A DNA stretch of 64,000 bases from Haliotis asinina (GCF_037392515.1 NC_090280.1:17796001-17860000); one strand, 5' to 3'. Counted from the first letter of the stretch, positions 1 through 18,150 are shown. Translations and numbers: made by a program. The notes: generated by a model not told the origin, from the letters alone.

Positions 1-2340
1 CAGTGAGTATGTGAAAGGCTACGACCCTAAAAAACCTACAAACTATCTCCTCTACCTTAATGCCAACAACCTAGATCTGGTAATATTTCGGAGTTAAAAA
101 TATCAATAAAAAAATCAATCCTATAAATATAGGATACCTCAATGTAACACAACACATAGAATAATGACTAGCCCTCAAGGTCCAGGAATGCAAATAAAAA
201 AATGTGTGAGACGTAGGTGATACTTGGGGATTTGATGAATCAGGAATAGATGGTAAAATATACGCTTCTCATCTTAGAAACAGCCTTTACAGACGCGTTG
301 AAGTTCCTGCCGTCTGCGGATCTGGTAGTAACTTTAACCTAGATACATCAAGATCTGTCAGCAACACTCGATATGATCTAGTCCACAATGACGATGACAA
401 ATGGAGAATATACATCGTTCAGTGGTAAATTGTTCAGTCTAGAAGACATTGACAGAATGAACATTGATCAAAACAAACCATACTATCTAATGCTCACTGA
501 CGACTTCAAGTGGATGATGTTGCCATCTTGAATCAGCTGGTTTCTCAACATCACGCTAGGATCCCCATCCGTATTCACGGAAAACAAAGACCGCTACCTA
601 AACAAAGTCGTTAACAATGGAATCCTAGTAGTGGCTTACGTCCCAATGCAGAAACATAGTGTAATCATCAGCCCAATCTCGAGTCACATGCTATCGAGTA
701 AACCCGGAGACTTGGTATTGCAGTTGGTGTCTGAATTCGACGGTTGCTCATCATCCTGGAAAGTTTACCGGAGACTTCCACACTGGTCATCCAAGTTTAC
801 CTAGGCAAACCATCGCAGTTCAAGATTGAGATCGGGAAGGGAATCAAACTCCGGAGGGCTAAAAAAAACCAGTAACACGTTTATTCTGTTTACATGCGAG
901 TTGGAGACAATTCACACACCAGTCTGCAGAGTGTCACCTTTAACATGGAAGACACATTCATCACTCCAACGTCACACTCGGTGATCTTGGAGTACACAAA
1001 GTGTTTCAATTTACCTGGTGAGGAAGACACCCTGTACCTCCTATACTATAAAGAGCCTGATTGGTAGATCAACATAACCCTCACCTCATCTTACCAGTCT
1101 TTTAATCAAAATGATTCCATTTCTGAAATAACAGATACCTCCTTTAATTGCTTCAGAGGTAATACCATACAAGTATTACAAATACCAGGTCACACTGGCA
1201 ACATGTTAGCTCCAGAATATACGATTACCAGCGTGATTTTTTTTTCAGATTCAAATTATGGTACAAAATCACACACCATGCTCGTTATAGAAGCATATCT
1301 AACAGTGAATTCCAGTCCAAGAACACTTTAGAAGGACTGATAATACACTGGTTCAACAGACATGACAATCAACGATGTCACATCATAATAATATATGTCA
1401 TCAGTAAGCCTCTTCACATTATACTCCAAAACAGACCTATTCATGTCTCACCAGTTTACCTGTACGATAATTTAAACCTTAGATGCCTCAAATATATTAA
1501 TAAAAAATTAAATGAAATACAATTAAAAAATATTTTATAAATTTTATTTCAGACACACCCAGGATGGGGCTGTAGATCAAGAAGGTGACCACCATCGTAG
1601 CTGTAGCCATGGTGTTAGGCCTTGAAATAAAGCTAAGATGACTGGAATGGCGGGGTGGGTGTTTAAGTTTGTATCCTAAAAATTGAATCATATAGCAAAG
1701 AAACACAATGAAATTAGAATCCTTGCTGAAGCAAAATTAACATGATAGAAGATCATATTTCCATCGCACTCAGTGACAATACAATCTCACAGGAAGAGTT
1801 TTGTTTGATTCTATGTGAACTCGAAAATATAACAAAATGAAAGAAGAGATTTGATCAAAGTCTGGTAAAAAAAGGTCTGCCATCTGCGAGTATGAGAAAA
1901 AAAATGCATAAAACAAGGGATACAACAAGCCCAATGAGCATTTGTTACGAAAACAAAAGACGCATTAAAATCAAAGAAATCCCTGATGATGTTGAAACAT
2001 TAGTACCATGGTTTCACGCTTACGATTGAACTAAACCGATTTTCAATAAAGACGATCCACAAAAATGTATTGGGTATCAACCATTTTTACATAACGATGG
2101 AAATAAAGTACTACGAAAAACATCCATTTGTTATTAGGGCACTTTCCATACGTGAAGTGTTGACGTTTCCTCTATTTGTTTGTGTCGGAATTTCTAAAAT
2201 TAGTGGGAACTGTAATTACCATGGGAAAAAAGTAAAGATTTTTATGTTAAACGATATCTTACAAGATGAAGAAACTATCAGAGTGCCTACACCAACTGTT
2301 TCAAATCATGAAGAATTAATTGAATACTGCATGTAAATTT
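1..2340 (+). mobile_element. Virus-like fossil region, possibly Polinton-related (left edge)
   Basis: The first ~75 bases translate to a stretch resembling a protein-primed family B DNA polymerase of Polinton/adintovirus type (reading YDPKKPTNYLLYLNANNL). Further coding-like stretches follow on the + strand to about 2.34 kb, but I do not recognise them. The region is broken many times and looks old, and the element begins outside the window. Only the polymerase-like start supports the family; the rest is assigned by continuity. Confidence 0.35.
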
Positions 2341-2344
2341 GCAC

Positions 2345-3285
2345 AGGAGATGAAAAGTAGTCGTGTTATGGGTTTACAAATTATTAGGAGTGAGGAATGG
2401 GATACTTATTGATTCCATGCCTTACATGGGGTGCACCCGTACCCTCAGTGTGTATACTACTCAAAGCTCCCGATATATGGCAGATATCTGTTAGAAAATG
2501 TGACAGTCAGCAGTGCTTGTGTCCTTACAAGTAATTTTTCCTAACTTTGCATCATTGTCCTAAATTGATAAATTTACTACTATGTACAAAATTGTTAAAT
2601 CCACCATCACAGTCTCCCTTGAACAAAATGGGGGACACCCCACACCCCCTTAAAATCATCATCATATCTCATTTGCTTAGATAGTTGTTCATGATCTTGA
2701 TCACTGGGCTGGCTGGTTATTTGCAGATAGCAGCTTAAAGCTGGAAAACTGTCGAGTGTATCAATAGCTCTAAAACAACTTGCCCTGGCTGAAAAGTCGC
2801 TATCATATTTTTTCACTGTAGTTGTTAATGGTTATACATGTGACACGTCACACGAGACACCCAGACACACAAACCTACCATTTCAAGGATTGAGGACGTC
2901 ATCTTTGCTGCATGTGTCTGCGGTTTCAGGTAATGCACACTTAAAGCTCGCTGGCAGCTTAATATTATGTGAATAATGAATAATACAGGTGTCTGTTGTA
3001 TTTTTTTCGAATCATGGTTCACGTTTACTATAACAGCCCACGCAAACTAGGTTACACGGAGTAGCTTCCTTCCGTGCGGAGTGTTAGGAGACTCGGAGCT
3101 GTTGGCTTTGCCGGGTCGCATAGGTATGTTCAGACAATTAAGGTCGAATTCATATTTAGGAATTAAATAGTTTATTTTAATGGGATTTTGGAATTCTTAG
3201 TGGATATCTGGGTTTGTGTGACTTGAGATGAACATGGACTGATGGCGTGTCTGTGCTAGATTTGCCCAAGTCTCTAGGGTAACAC
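2345..3285. other. No gene recognised
   Basis: Only short shadow ORFs occur. I see no exon, tRNA or clear repeat border here. Confidence 0.4.
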
Positions 3286-3289
3286 CTCA

Positions 3290-4430
3290 TACGCAACAAA
3301 TGCGCATGTGTGCTTATCACTTTAGGGGTCGTGGCATATCTTTGTCTCATAGTGTAAAATACGCGGGTGTCCTTCTGCAAAGTAATCTCTCTTTTAAACT
3401 ACATATTGAGGAGAGTTGTACTAAAGCCAGGCGCACTGTTAATTCTCTCATCTCTGTTGGGCTAAACAGTGAATCTGTGAAAACTTCTTTTGTGCATCAA
3501 CGTCACTCTATTATACTCATTCCAAGAACTTACACGGTTTATGTGGTGTTGCTATCAACACCTAAGAAATATTGTGAGTGAGTGAGTGTAGTTTTACGCC
3601 CCACTCAGGAATATTCAAGCCAAATGGCGGCGGTCTGTAAATAACCGAGTCTGGACCAGACAACCCAGTGACCAACAACATGAGCATCGATCTCCGCAAC
3701 TGGGAACCGATGGCATGTGTCAACCAAGTCAGCGAGCCTGACCACCCGATCCCGTTAGTCGCCTCTTACGACAAGCGTGGTCGCCTTTTATGGCAAGCAT
3801 GGATTGCTGAAGGCCTGTTCTACCCCTGGACCTTCACGGCCCGCTAAAAACTATGACCTACTTGACCATGTACATTGTGTATTTCACTAAATCTACTCAG
3901 GAGAATTCCCAACAAAAAAATAAGTGGAGAAAGATTGTAGTAAATGAAATAAGTAATCACGAGGAAGAACAATGGAAATATAAACTGTCATGTAGAACTG
4001 ACTTGTCTCGATATTCTAAAATCCATACAGCACTTTGACCTCATGTGTTATACAGCATGACATATTTATATCCAGATTTGAGAGAAGAATTGCGACATGT
4101 AATAAGGATTGGATCCAGTAACAAAATATCAAAAGAACGTAAAAACTGTAATACCTTTGCTAATGATTACTGTCACCATGTTATCCTAAGCTGTGTATAC
4201 CTATTTTCAGAGAGAGATGTATTCTTCTTAACTCTCATCGATAATCTCCATGTTGAAATGTGTGTCAAAACAGAGATTATGGAAGAGCATGACATGCAGG
4301 CATTCTTTCTTGGGGCCCAAAACAATGATATTGATGAAATAAATGTCATTTTTTCTATTAAGGAATTTTCAAAGTACTTGTATAAACTAAAAGATATCCT
4401 CATATATTACGCGTGGTAATAATCTAATCA
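3290..4430 (+). mobile_element. LINE 3' fragment (reverse transcriptase C-terminal part), split by a SINE
   Basis: Positions 3300-3570 translate to a mollusc-type non-LTR reverse transcriptase C-terminal region (SVKYAGVLLQSNLSFKLHIE, then KARRTVNSLISVGLNS). After an inserted SINE (3574-3842) the theme resumes at 3853-4419 with the typical tail of such proteins (RYSKIHTAL, then LYPDLREELRHVIRIGS). The 5' end is missing and in-frame stops separate the parts, so it is a dead 5'-truncated copy. Family placement is from recalled motifs only. Confidence 0.6.
3574..3842 (-). mobile_element. SINE family A, near full length, inside a LINE
   Basis: This is a ~270-bp element whose CACT-type tail (read here as GTGAGTGAGTGAG) lies at the left, so the SINE points to the minus strand. 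In its own direction family A begins near GTGAAGGTCC, carries GGGATCGGGTGGTCAGGCTC and GATTATTTACAGACCGCCGC, and ends GAATATTGCTGAGTGCGGC followed by (CACT)n. This copy is nearly complete and interrupts the LINE. Confidence 0.85.
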
Positions 4431-4439
4431 ATACCTAAA

Positions 4440-5640
4440 TGTTGATAGCCTGTATATATTTATATATTTGGGGAAATATTCCTATTGTCTGTATATGTAT
4501 GTGCATTCTGTTACGTTCATTCATTCATCCATTCTGTCATTCATTCATATAAATCACAGCCTGGGGTTCTATATAGGTAATAAATAGTTTAAGTCTCTCC
4601 ACTTATCTAGACTTGCCTCTGTAAAAGATAGAATTGGTATGCATGCATGGGTTTAGAACTCACTAGAGCTTCCAGTCTTATAATTACACGTGGAGAGAAC
4701 AAAATGTAGCTGAAACCATGGTATTTCATATTTTATGCATTTTCAAAAGTCGTACTCTTCACTATGTTCACACAATAAATTAAACCATTACTCCTGTTTT
4801 AAATAATTCATCCTTCCTGAACAATATCTTCCAGACATTAATGTTAGAAAATTCCGAACTAGCATTGGTCCGTTTCAGATTTACTGGTAGATCTCATGAA
4901 TTTAGAGATATATAGCGATAGCACGGGAAAAGCGACTGTGTAAATATTGTACTTATTAGGAGGTAGAAGATAAATGGCAATTCTTGCTTGTTTGACCATT
5001 GTATACAAATAGCAGAAAAGAATACATATAGAACTATTTCTGTTTCAACCCCCGAATAAATAAATTCTATTCCCTCATGTCATCCAAAAATCAAACAGTC
5101 GCAAAATATCTTATTATCTCATATACTGGCCAAACATTTACTTATGGACAGATGTAAACTTTGAGATTATGAATGGCGATCTATCCATTCACTGACACAA
5201 GTAGTATAGGGAGCCCCTATACGACTGACACTCTGAAACAATATCAATGATAAAAATATCAATATCCCTAACTTGTCTTATCTAGTATATACACCATGTA
5301 GTGAATATCAGATCCTCGGCATTACAGATGTAATATTATTGCAGATATATGCATTTATATTACACCTTCTGCTACAGTGTTTGAAAATGTACTATAGGCC
5401 TACAATCTCTTCAGTGTAAGCAATAAAGACTGATAGCGCCTTGGAGCAAGGGTATGCCTGTGTGTATATCAGTTTGCATACATACGAGTGACTGTGATGT
5501 TGTACGCATAAACAAGTCTGTACAGTATTCCAACAATATCAAAATGGAGTCACACTTGACATAATTATGTCAAACTAGTCAAAATATAGCCAGCTAGGCA
5601 GAATGTTCATGGGAATCGTCGAAATGAGCACATATGTCCG
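4440..5640. other. No gene recognised
   Basis: AT-rich sequence with only short chance ORFs. No exon, RNA gene or repeat border could be supported. Confidence 0.4.
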
Positions 5641-5694
5641 TGAGAACTGCCGACCGCGATGCCAAGTGTTAATCGTTCATTTGCCTTTAAACAG

Positions 5695-5833
5695 GCGGGA
5701 CAGGCAAACGGGATAGAGCCTGCGGATATCGAGAAGGTCGCGGACAAACCGGAAGAAAGGCAAGCCATCGAGAACCGACCAGTCAAAACAGCCATCTACT
5801 GTCAACATCATTTCACCCCCTTCCCCTTGTAGC
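5695..5833 (+). other. Possible terminal coding exon (weak)
   Basis: A pyrimidine-rich stretch ending TTTAAACAG is followed by a 46-codon open frame (containing GIEPADIEKVADKPEERQAI) that ends in a TAG stop at 5831-5833. Local GC is higher than around it. No family was recognised and no upstream exon could be linked, so this may be chance. Confidence 0.2.
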
Positions 5834-5899
5834 CTCAGTCGGACTCTGTAAGTTGTATGCACGTGATTCGTATGGTGGCTGATTAGGGACATCGCTTTC

Positions 5900-6645
5900 T
5901 CTCCTTAAAACGGGATAAAGTGATATAACAAGGCGAGAAAGCAATAGAGAGAGAAGGGGATATTTCCCCTATATCTGCTCTGTCTGAACATGACCTATTG
6001 CCTGCGCATCACTTAACCCAACGGAGTCTTTATAGCCATTTCTTTTAATTGTATAGAAACAAAATGCACATGCTTTCAAATTCTGTGGCATTGTGATAAT
6101 TTATCCTTTACTTGTCCAAACAATATTCCAACAATAACTCCAGAAACCGAGAGTGTTTTCGTTGAAATAACTAGTTGTTATTAAAATCTATTTAAAAGGT
6201 AACAATAATTATTGTTACATCACTAATTAGGCATGGATTATTTACTAGCTTACGTTACTTTTCGTTATTATCCTTGCTAAATGCCACCATTGTTATATCA
6301 TCATTCATGCCTGGATTAACACCTCCCTGGCTTCCACGTGCCCTCCCGTTCGACCAATTTTGCGTTAATTAAGCTCTGGCGTTCCATGTTCCCTTCTGAT
6401 TGTTGTTTTATTCACCTCATGACGGAACAATAACACACCCGTAACATCATGTTCCACAGGTGCAGACGCTGACGTCCATATATTCTCCTAAATGCCATAG
6501 GCATTTACAAGTCCTTTTTATCACTGGACTAAAGCTACACATTTGCCGTAAGAACGAGTATCAGGAAGTGAGATAATACCCCTCAAAGCATAATACTCAG
6601 TACCCCCCTACTCCCTATGCTACCCTTGAAGATCCGCATCTTCGG
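5900..6645. other. No gene recognised
   Basis: No exon or recognisable repeat was seen in this stretch. Confidence 0.35.
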
Positions 6646-6649
6646 CAGC

Positions 6650-6835
6650 TCATGTTAGTCACCGTCGGGTTTGGGTGGTCAGACTCGTTGACTTGATTGT
6701 CACACGTAACCCAGTTGCATTGATCGATGCTCATGTTGTTGATCACTGAGCTGCCTGGTCCAGACTCGATTATTTACGGACCGCGGCCATATAGCTGGAA
6801 TATTGTTGAGTGCGGCTTAAAACAACAAAGCAAGC
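6650..6835 (+). mobile_element. SINE family A, 5' truncated
   Basis: Matches family A from the GGGTGGTCAGACTCGTTGAC segment through the ATATAGCTGGAATATTGTTG tail. The 5' ~80 bp are missing. Confidence 0.75.
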
Positions 6836-6851
6836 AAACCAACTCTCCACG

Positions 6852-6959
6852 TGGTTGCCCAAATCGTATGTTATATACTGGTTGCCCAAATCCTATGTTA
6901 TGTTGGTTGCCCAAATCGTATGTTATATACTGGTTGCCCAAATCTTATGTTATGTTGGT
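6852..6959 (+). repeat. Tandem 25/27-bp repeat (about four copies) abutting a mariner
   Basis: Units begin GGTTGCCCAAATC and alternate between endings GTATGTTATATACT and CTATGTTATGTT, giving two ~52-bp dimers. One further copy lies at 7707-7735, directly after the mariner 3' end, so the mariner sits inside or beside this repeat. Confidence 0.75.
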
Positions 6960-7706
6960 TGACAGCAGAACAGAAACGTGTCAGGTTCCAGACGTCCCTT
7001 GACAATTTGCGTCGTTTTGAAGCAGATCCCGATAATTTTATGGCACGATTTGTAACCATGGATGAGACCTGGATACATCACTTTCAACCAGAAACAAAAC
7101 TACAGTCAAAACAGTGGAAGCATCCTGATTCACCAGCTCCGAAGAAAGCCAAGTCTGTTCCTTCAGCTGGAAAGGTGATGGCATCAGTCTTTTGGGATTC
7201 CAGGGGTATTCTGCTCATTGATTATCATGAAAAAGGTCAAACTATCAACGGCAGATACTATGCTGATCTACTGAACCAGTTGCGAGAAGTAATCAAAGCC
7301 AAACGACGAGGGATGATCGCTAAAGGTGTCCTCTTCCACCAAGACAATGCGCCTGTTCACAAATCGGTGGTGGCCATGTCAACAATCCGCGATTGTGGCT
7401 TTGAACTCATTGACCATCCTCCTTATTCACCTGATTTGGCTCCTTCTGACTTCCACATGTTCCCCAAAATGAAAAAGGAACTCGCCAGTCGCCATTTTGC
7501 AAGTAATGATGACGTCATTTCCGCTGTGACTGATTTTTTTAGGGTAGCTGAAGAAGATTTCTTCCTGACCGGGATTCGGGCCTTGCAGCATCGCTGGCAA
7601 AAGTGTGTGAACATGGAAGGGGACTATGTAGAAAAATAAATTACAAACGTGGACTTTGTAACTTTTTTTCACAGTGAGGCTTAGAACTTTTCAGCCAACC
7701 CTCGTA
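6957..7706 (+). mobile_element. mariner transposon, 5' truncated, DD34D transposase fragment
   Basis: The open frame (real mariner part about 6957-7639) carries the mariner catalytic motifs VTMDETWIHHF, FHQDNAPVHKS and YSPDLAPSDFH, which fit a DD34D triad. It starts at LTAEQKRVRFQTSLDNLRRF, which is mid-protein in full mariners, so the helix-turn-helix half and 5' inverted repeat are gone. The 3' end is preserved: it finishes AACTTTTCAGCCAACCCTC just before a TA. The upstream tandem repeat is fused in frame by chance. The element is non-autonomous, but the remaining frame is open and so probably not very old. Confidence 0.85.
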
Positions 7707-7739
7707 TATACTGGTTGCCCAAAACCTATGTTTTATTTT

Positions 7740-9085
7740 TTCTCGGGCAGGTAGGATTTTATACTTACTGTGCCGTTCATACGATCTTTTTATGTGTGCA
7801 GATTTCAAATATATATCTTTCAACTATTATGTGAAAATAGACATTGATCTGAATGCATGTGCCATAGGCTCCCATACTTTTACAGGAACGGCCTGTGTAT
7901 ATACAATGTACGTGTATGTCTGTCTCACCATATCCCTCACTACCATCAACTTGAGACAGTGCCACAATAATCCAGAACCTACTCAATAGGTTAAATGGGG
8001 TTAAATTTAAGGTTAAATGTTAAAAGGTGGACTGGGGAGGCAGGACACGGTGTTTATGATTTGGTTCCGAAACGTGTGGCGTGTGGCCTTGGCAATGGCA
8101 GTGCGAATAACCAAGTAGATACTGTATTGTGTGACTGGAGTGGAATGAGTTCCTATTGATAGCGAATAGAGAATGGGAGCGACGCAGTCCAGGGTGTACA
8201 TAACAAACATTTTGTTGATGTGTAATAGGGTTTATTTCTCTGCTTCCCAGTGAGAGTGTCCTTTTGCTCTCATTTCATTTTAATCAATTTCATATGAGTT
8301 GACCAAGTTATAAACAAGATGATACAGGTAGATATAAACGAGTTTCAAGTCCTACTCTGGAAACGAAAATGTTACACTGAAAAGGGTTACTTGGATACAC
8401 GTATCACAAATCATCTTATCAAAACCGCCGCGATCATGTGCAGCTGTAGCATAGGAGATGCATCTGTTCTGTACATAAATGTAACCTTTAGAGGTAAATC
8501 AGTATTATATGTTATGCATCATAACAGATTACCCCACTATCTAAAGGAACTTGACCTTTCCTTCGTCTCTCAAGTCAGTACCTGTCTGTTACGTAACGCG
8601 TCACATTTGCAAACTATTGCCTGTCGTGCTGCTCTATATGAAAATTTATTTCTACCGGACGCTGTAAATTTACGCAAAATAGAAAATCTCTCATAGATAG
8701 GTACTGACAGGTACAACAGACATGCATCAGAGAGAACAGATTGTTTGTGTGGCCACCGTACCGAAGATGCACGTCACTATTTCTTTGTATGACCTCCATT
8801 CGTTGTTATAAGAGTAAATGAATTTTATTATACCAATGGCTTCTCATTAGAAATAATCTTTTACGGATCGTCTTCCATAAACTCACAAACTCGGTCATAT
8901 ATCTTAAGATCAGTTCATCTATTTATAATTGAAACTATGCGTTTTAAGTAAGCAAATCACATACTATAACCTTTATTCTCAAAGCTGTACTACTATGGAT
9001 CCAGACTGCAAATGTCATAAATGTATACAATTATCAAGATGTTAATCTTTGAGTATTTATCATAACATAACGTCCATTTCTATAC
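7740..9085. other. No gene recognised
   Basis: A 125-codon ORF at 8319-8696 shows no family resemblance and no splice context. Nothing else could be supported. Confidence 0.35.
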
Positions 9086-9087
9086 AT

Positions 9088-10610
9088 CAGTCAAAAAAGA
9101 AACTTCACAAAACGTACTTTTTAAAAATAATGAATAATTTTTCTCTGATGATACATCTATGTATCCGAAATGGGATCCCTATCTTTCGACTCCAGAAAAA
9201 CGTTAGCAAAAACCCACTCACACCCATCCGTACGTCGTGCAAATGACGTTAGTGCCAAATCAGGTTTTGCACGAGCAGTCGATCACGTGATCTTCGCATC
9301 GAAGTTTTCTTCATTTGCACGTGTTTGCATTGGCCTCAAGAATTGGAAAAAAAATACATTAAACCACAGTTCTAACGGTACTTTAAATGCCACGATTGTC
9401 AAATGTGCAACATCTTCTTGCCGTACGCATGTTGCAAGCGGGAAGATCAGTTATTGACGTCGCAAGAGCAGTGGGATGCACTCGCCGTACTCTGTATGAC
9501 TTGCGAGGTCGTCTACAACAAACTGGTACCACTTCTGATCGCCCAAGGTCGGGTCGTCCACGTGTGACATCACGAGCAGAAGACCACCAAAACGTCCTAC
9601 GTCACCTACGTGACAGCTTTTTGCTGGATACACGAACCAGGGCTAAGACGTTTACAGGTCGACTGTCCTCACATACCATTCGAAATCGGTTGCAGGCTGC
9701 CAATCTCCATTCTCGACGTCCATATCGTGGGCCAATATTAACGCCGTTTCATCACCGTCAACGTCAACGTCAACGTCTGCTGTGGGCTCAACGTCACCTC
9801 CGATGGAGCCAGAGAGACTGGAATCGAGTCGTCTTTAGCGATGAATCCAGATTTGCCCTCAGATTCGAGGACGACAGGCATGGAGTCTGGAGACGACGTC
9901 GTGAACGGTATACCCAATGTTGTGTACATGAAGTCGACAGATTCGGGGGAGGAAGTTGCATGGTGTGGAGTGCTTTCTCTGAGAACAACGGTTCCCGACT
10001 TCTGGTCATCCGTGGAAACCTCACAGCTGTTACTTACCGCGACCAGGTGCTCACCCCTGAACTGGTTCCTTTATGGCGGTTCATGGCTCAGGTCTACAGT
10101 TCCAGCATGATAATGCTCGGCCGCGTACCGCGGTGTTGACACGAACCTTCCTTCAAAACGCTGGAATCAACGTCATGGACTGGCCATCGAGGTGCCCTGA
10201 TCTTAATCCAGTAGAGCACGTGTGGGATGTGGGAAGAGGCTTCGTGGTCCTAGGAACCAACCTCAGAATTTGCAGGAACTTGGCGCTGCCTTGCAAGAGC
10301 AATGGCGCAGAATCCCCAACCACGTCTTCACAAGCATCAGGCAATCGATTAGGAGACGGTGTTTGACAGGGGTGAATGCGCGGGGCGGCCATACATAATA
10401 TTGAACTGAGATATTTCGAATTTTTATTCTTGTGACTTGACATTCTGTACACCCATGTTTTGGAACGGCGGTATAGCCTAATGGAACTGATTGTGGCACT
10501 GTCAGTGTATCACACAGATCCCAGGAATGAAATGATAACAATTCAACCATCTTACCACCTCTTGTTCTTTTATAGTGCCCTTAAGTAAGAATATGAAGTT
10601 TCTTTCTTCT
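9088..10610 (+). mobile_element. Tc1-like transposon with frameshifted transposase
   Basis: The transposase ORF starts at 9387 with a Tc1 paired-type helix-turn-helix region, then a GRPRVTSRAEDH linker and the first catalytic motif VVFSDESRFALR. Near 10.1 kb the frame shifts: the second and third motifs (LQFQHDNARPRT and CPDLNPVEHVW) lie in another frame at 10073-10366. A 5' end starting CAGTCAAAAAAGAAACTTC is seen at 9088, with a decayed counterpart (GAAGTTTCTTTCTTC) near 10594. This is a moderately old, inactive copy related to the element at 20506-21430. Confidence 0.75.
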
Positions 10611-10624
10611 TTTCTTGTCATGAT

Positions 10625-11200
10625 ACTGTTTCACATACATACATACATACACACATACATGCTTTTCTCGATGTTCTGTATGATTTGATATAAAGATAAT
10701 GCAGACAAACTGTTGTTATTTACTGAGTGAAATGACATGGACATTTGGCTTCAATATACACCATTTCTGTTGCGTAAACATCAGTCGACTTACTGAACAA
10801 ACGTTACTCATGTATATACAGTTCTTTCCTGCAATATTGTACTACACTTGATTGATAACGGTGCTTGCATGTAACCAAAACGTCTGTTATATGATAATAT
10901 AAGTTGTATATCCTTAGAATTTCCCCGTTCTTGAGCAAGTTCACTATGGTTAGACCAGTGTTTAACTGTGTGTTATTTTCAGTTTTGATTAGACGAACGT
11001 TTAACTGCATCCTCTTATTTGATCAGATTATTGACTGTGGTGTGGTTCCGAACATTACTACATTGAGGTACCAAGGTGCTCCACTGTCACCTTCTTCTAT
11101 GTCTTTGGGTAGGATGGTTGGGTTTATGTTGGTGAAGATCGTCAGTTAATAAATTTCATCATTATTGTTAACTCAAAGATTCTACGGGTGTATTTTGTTA
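10625..11200. other. No gene recognised
   Basis: Short CATA runs near 10640 and AT-rich sequence; no exon or RNA gene was seen. Confidence 0.35.
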
Positions 11201-11205
11201 TCCTA

Positions 11206-11432
11206 AAATACAATCAAGTGACGTAAACATACAGAAATACAATCAAGTGACGTAAACATACAGAAATGCAATCAGGTGACATAAACATACAGAAATACAA
11301 TCAAGTGACATAAACATACAGAAATACAATCAAGTGACGTAAACATACAGAAATGCAATCAGGTGACATAAACATACAGAAATGCAATCAGGTGACATAA
11401 ACATACAGAAATACAATCAAGTGACATAAACA
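11206..11432 (+). repeat. 29-bp minisatellite, about 7.8 copies
   Basis: The unit has the form AAATACAATCAAGTGAC followed by RTAAACATACAG. Three variants occur in the order 1-1-2-3-1-2-2-3, suggesting blockwise duplication. Variant 1 contains TGACGTAA, a bZIP/CRE-like site; the others have TGACATAA. Confidence 0.9.
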
Positions 11433-11439
11433 AATATGG

Positions 11440-12240
11440 TGAAGTTCCCATACCACATTCCTCCACCTATAACCAGACAGCGAGAACTGATAATTATTAT
11501 AGAATTGTCTACATATGGCACTTATGGTGTCACATACCTCGAAACTCTCCGAATGCGATGTACACGTAATACACTGAGCTGTAAATCAAAGTTCCAATTT
11601 GTTGGAATATCGTTAAAAGCGGCATGAACCGCGACTCAGTTTGGTAGGATGTTGCAGTAATTGTATTTATTTAGGCCGATGGTTTGGATGCGTTTAAATG
11701 TACGGTATTAAGTTGTCTTAATGCTGGCCGCTCATGGTGGAGATCAGCATGGACGATACTCATGACAATGCCTTACTAGTTGCACAATATCATATGTCAA
11801 TTGGTTGGTGTCATTAAGTTGGTTAAAACAGTCCGATGCAAACGCGTTAACCGCGGTCCATTAATGGCGGCGATGCTCTCGCAAAGCATGCACTGTAGTT
11901 CAAGCTGAATTCAAAATGGGTCACAGGTTTCAAATAGTGATTACTATGGAATTCTAGAAGGGACATTGTCCTGTTACCACCACCACAAAAACAAGAAAAA
12001 AAAGAGTCAAGATTAACCAAAACGTCATAACGCGACAAAGCCCCTTCTAGTATTTCATAGATTACCATATGTGCTCATGAATTGCAAATCGTCATAACAT
12101 TAAACATGTATAACGTGAGACGTTGCACATCTGTGCATTGTACGATCCACTACACAGTTACGTTCGGTAGGTTTGTAAAGCAATGGCGTATGCAAGCTAC
12201 AAAAAATGTGTTTCGTATAAAGTTGTAACTGCGATAGGAT
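11440..12240. other. Upstream of the NQO-like gene; no exon identified
   Basis: A 5' UTR exon is expected here or further left, because the first coding exon begins just after a splice-acceptor-like site. I could not place it. Confidence 0.3.
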
Positions 12241-12242
12241 AA

Positions 12243-12291
12243 CCTGCGTCAGCCAAGTCAGCAAACATCAGGACCCGATCATGTTAATGCA
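12243..12291 (-). mobile_element. SINE family A, short fragment
   Basis: About 50 bp matching the middle of family A (CAGCCAAGTCAGCAAAC and onward). Confidence 0.5.
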
Positions 12292-12351
12292 AAATTATTA
12301 TTGATTCCTCTCTTATTCTATAATCAACCACTTGCCTCTTTCATCAACAGA

Positions 12352-17613
<5,262 letters not shown>

Positions 17614-18150
17614 GTGAGTGAGTTAGTGAGTGAGTGCCATGTTGTGCCATGCCTGTTGCACCTATATTAGAATTACAGTTGTGAGTGCAAGGCAGCCAAT
17701 TAATGTATCGCTGGAAAACCACAGAAAAGACATGCCATGTCACAGTCCCACACAAGCTTGAACATATCTTGGAGAAATCGGGTAGTAATCAGTTTTTGAT
17801 GTATATTTGTGAGTGAGTGAGATCATGAACATAATTTTATACCATTTCCAAGAAATTGAAGATGTCGAAACATGAACAGATACCATGAACAGAAGAGATT
17901 TCAAGCCGACGACTAAAGGTCTCTGACACAGATGTAAGTCCATATCACCATATTATCCAGACAAGCGCAGACAATCTACTTGTCAACATAATAGGCTTAC
18001 TTGTTCATTCTGAAAATGCCAGAAGACATATTCTGTATGTTGTGTATACACATTGCCGGTTTTTATCCCCCATGGCTGTGCTTTCTTTTATTTACAGATT
18101 TTTGGCATTTATATAATTTTTTGTTGTTTTTTTTCCATGGAATGTTTTGG

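Noticed and set aside
8319-8696. 125-codon ORF
   Set aside because: No recognised domain, no splice context and AT-rich; likely chance.
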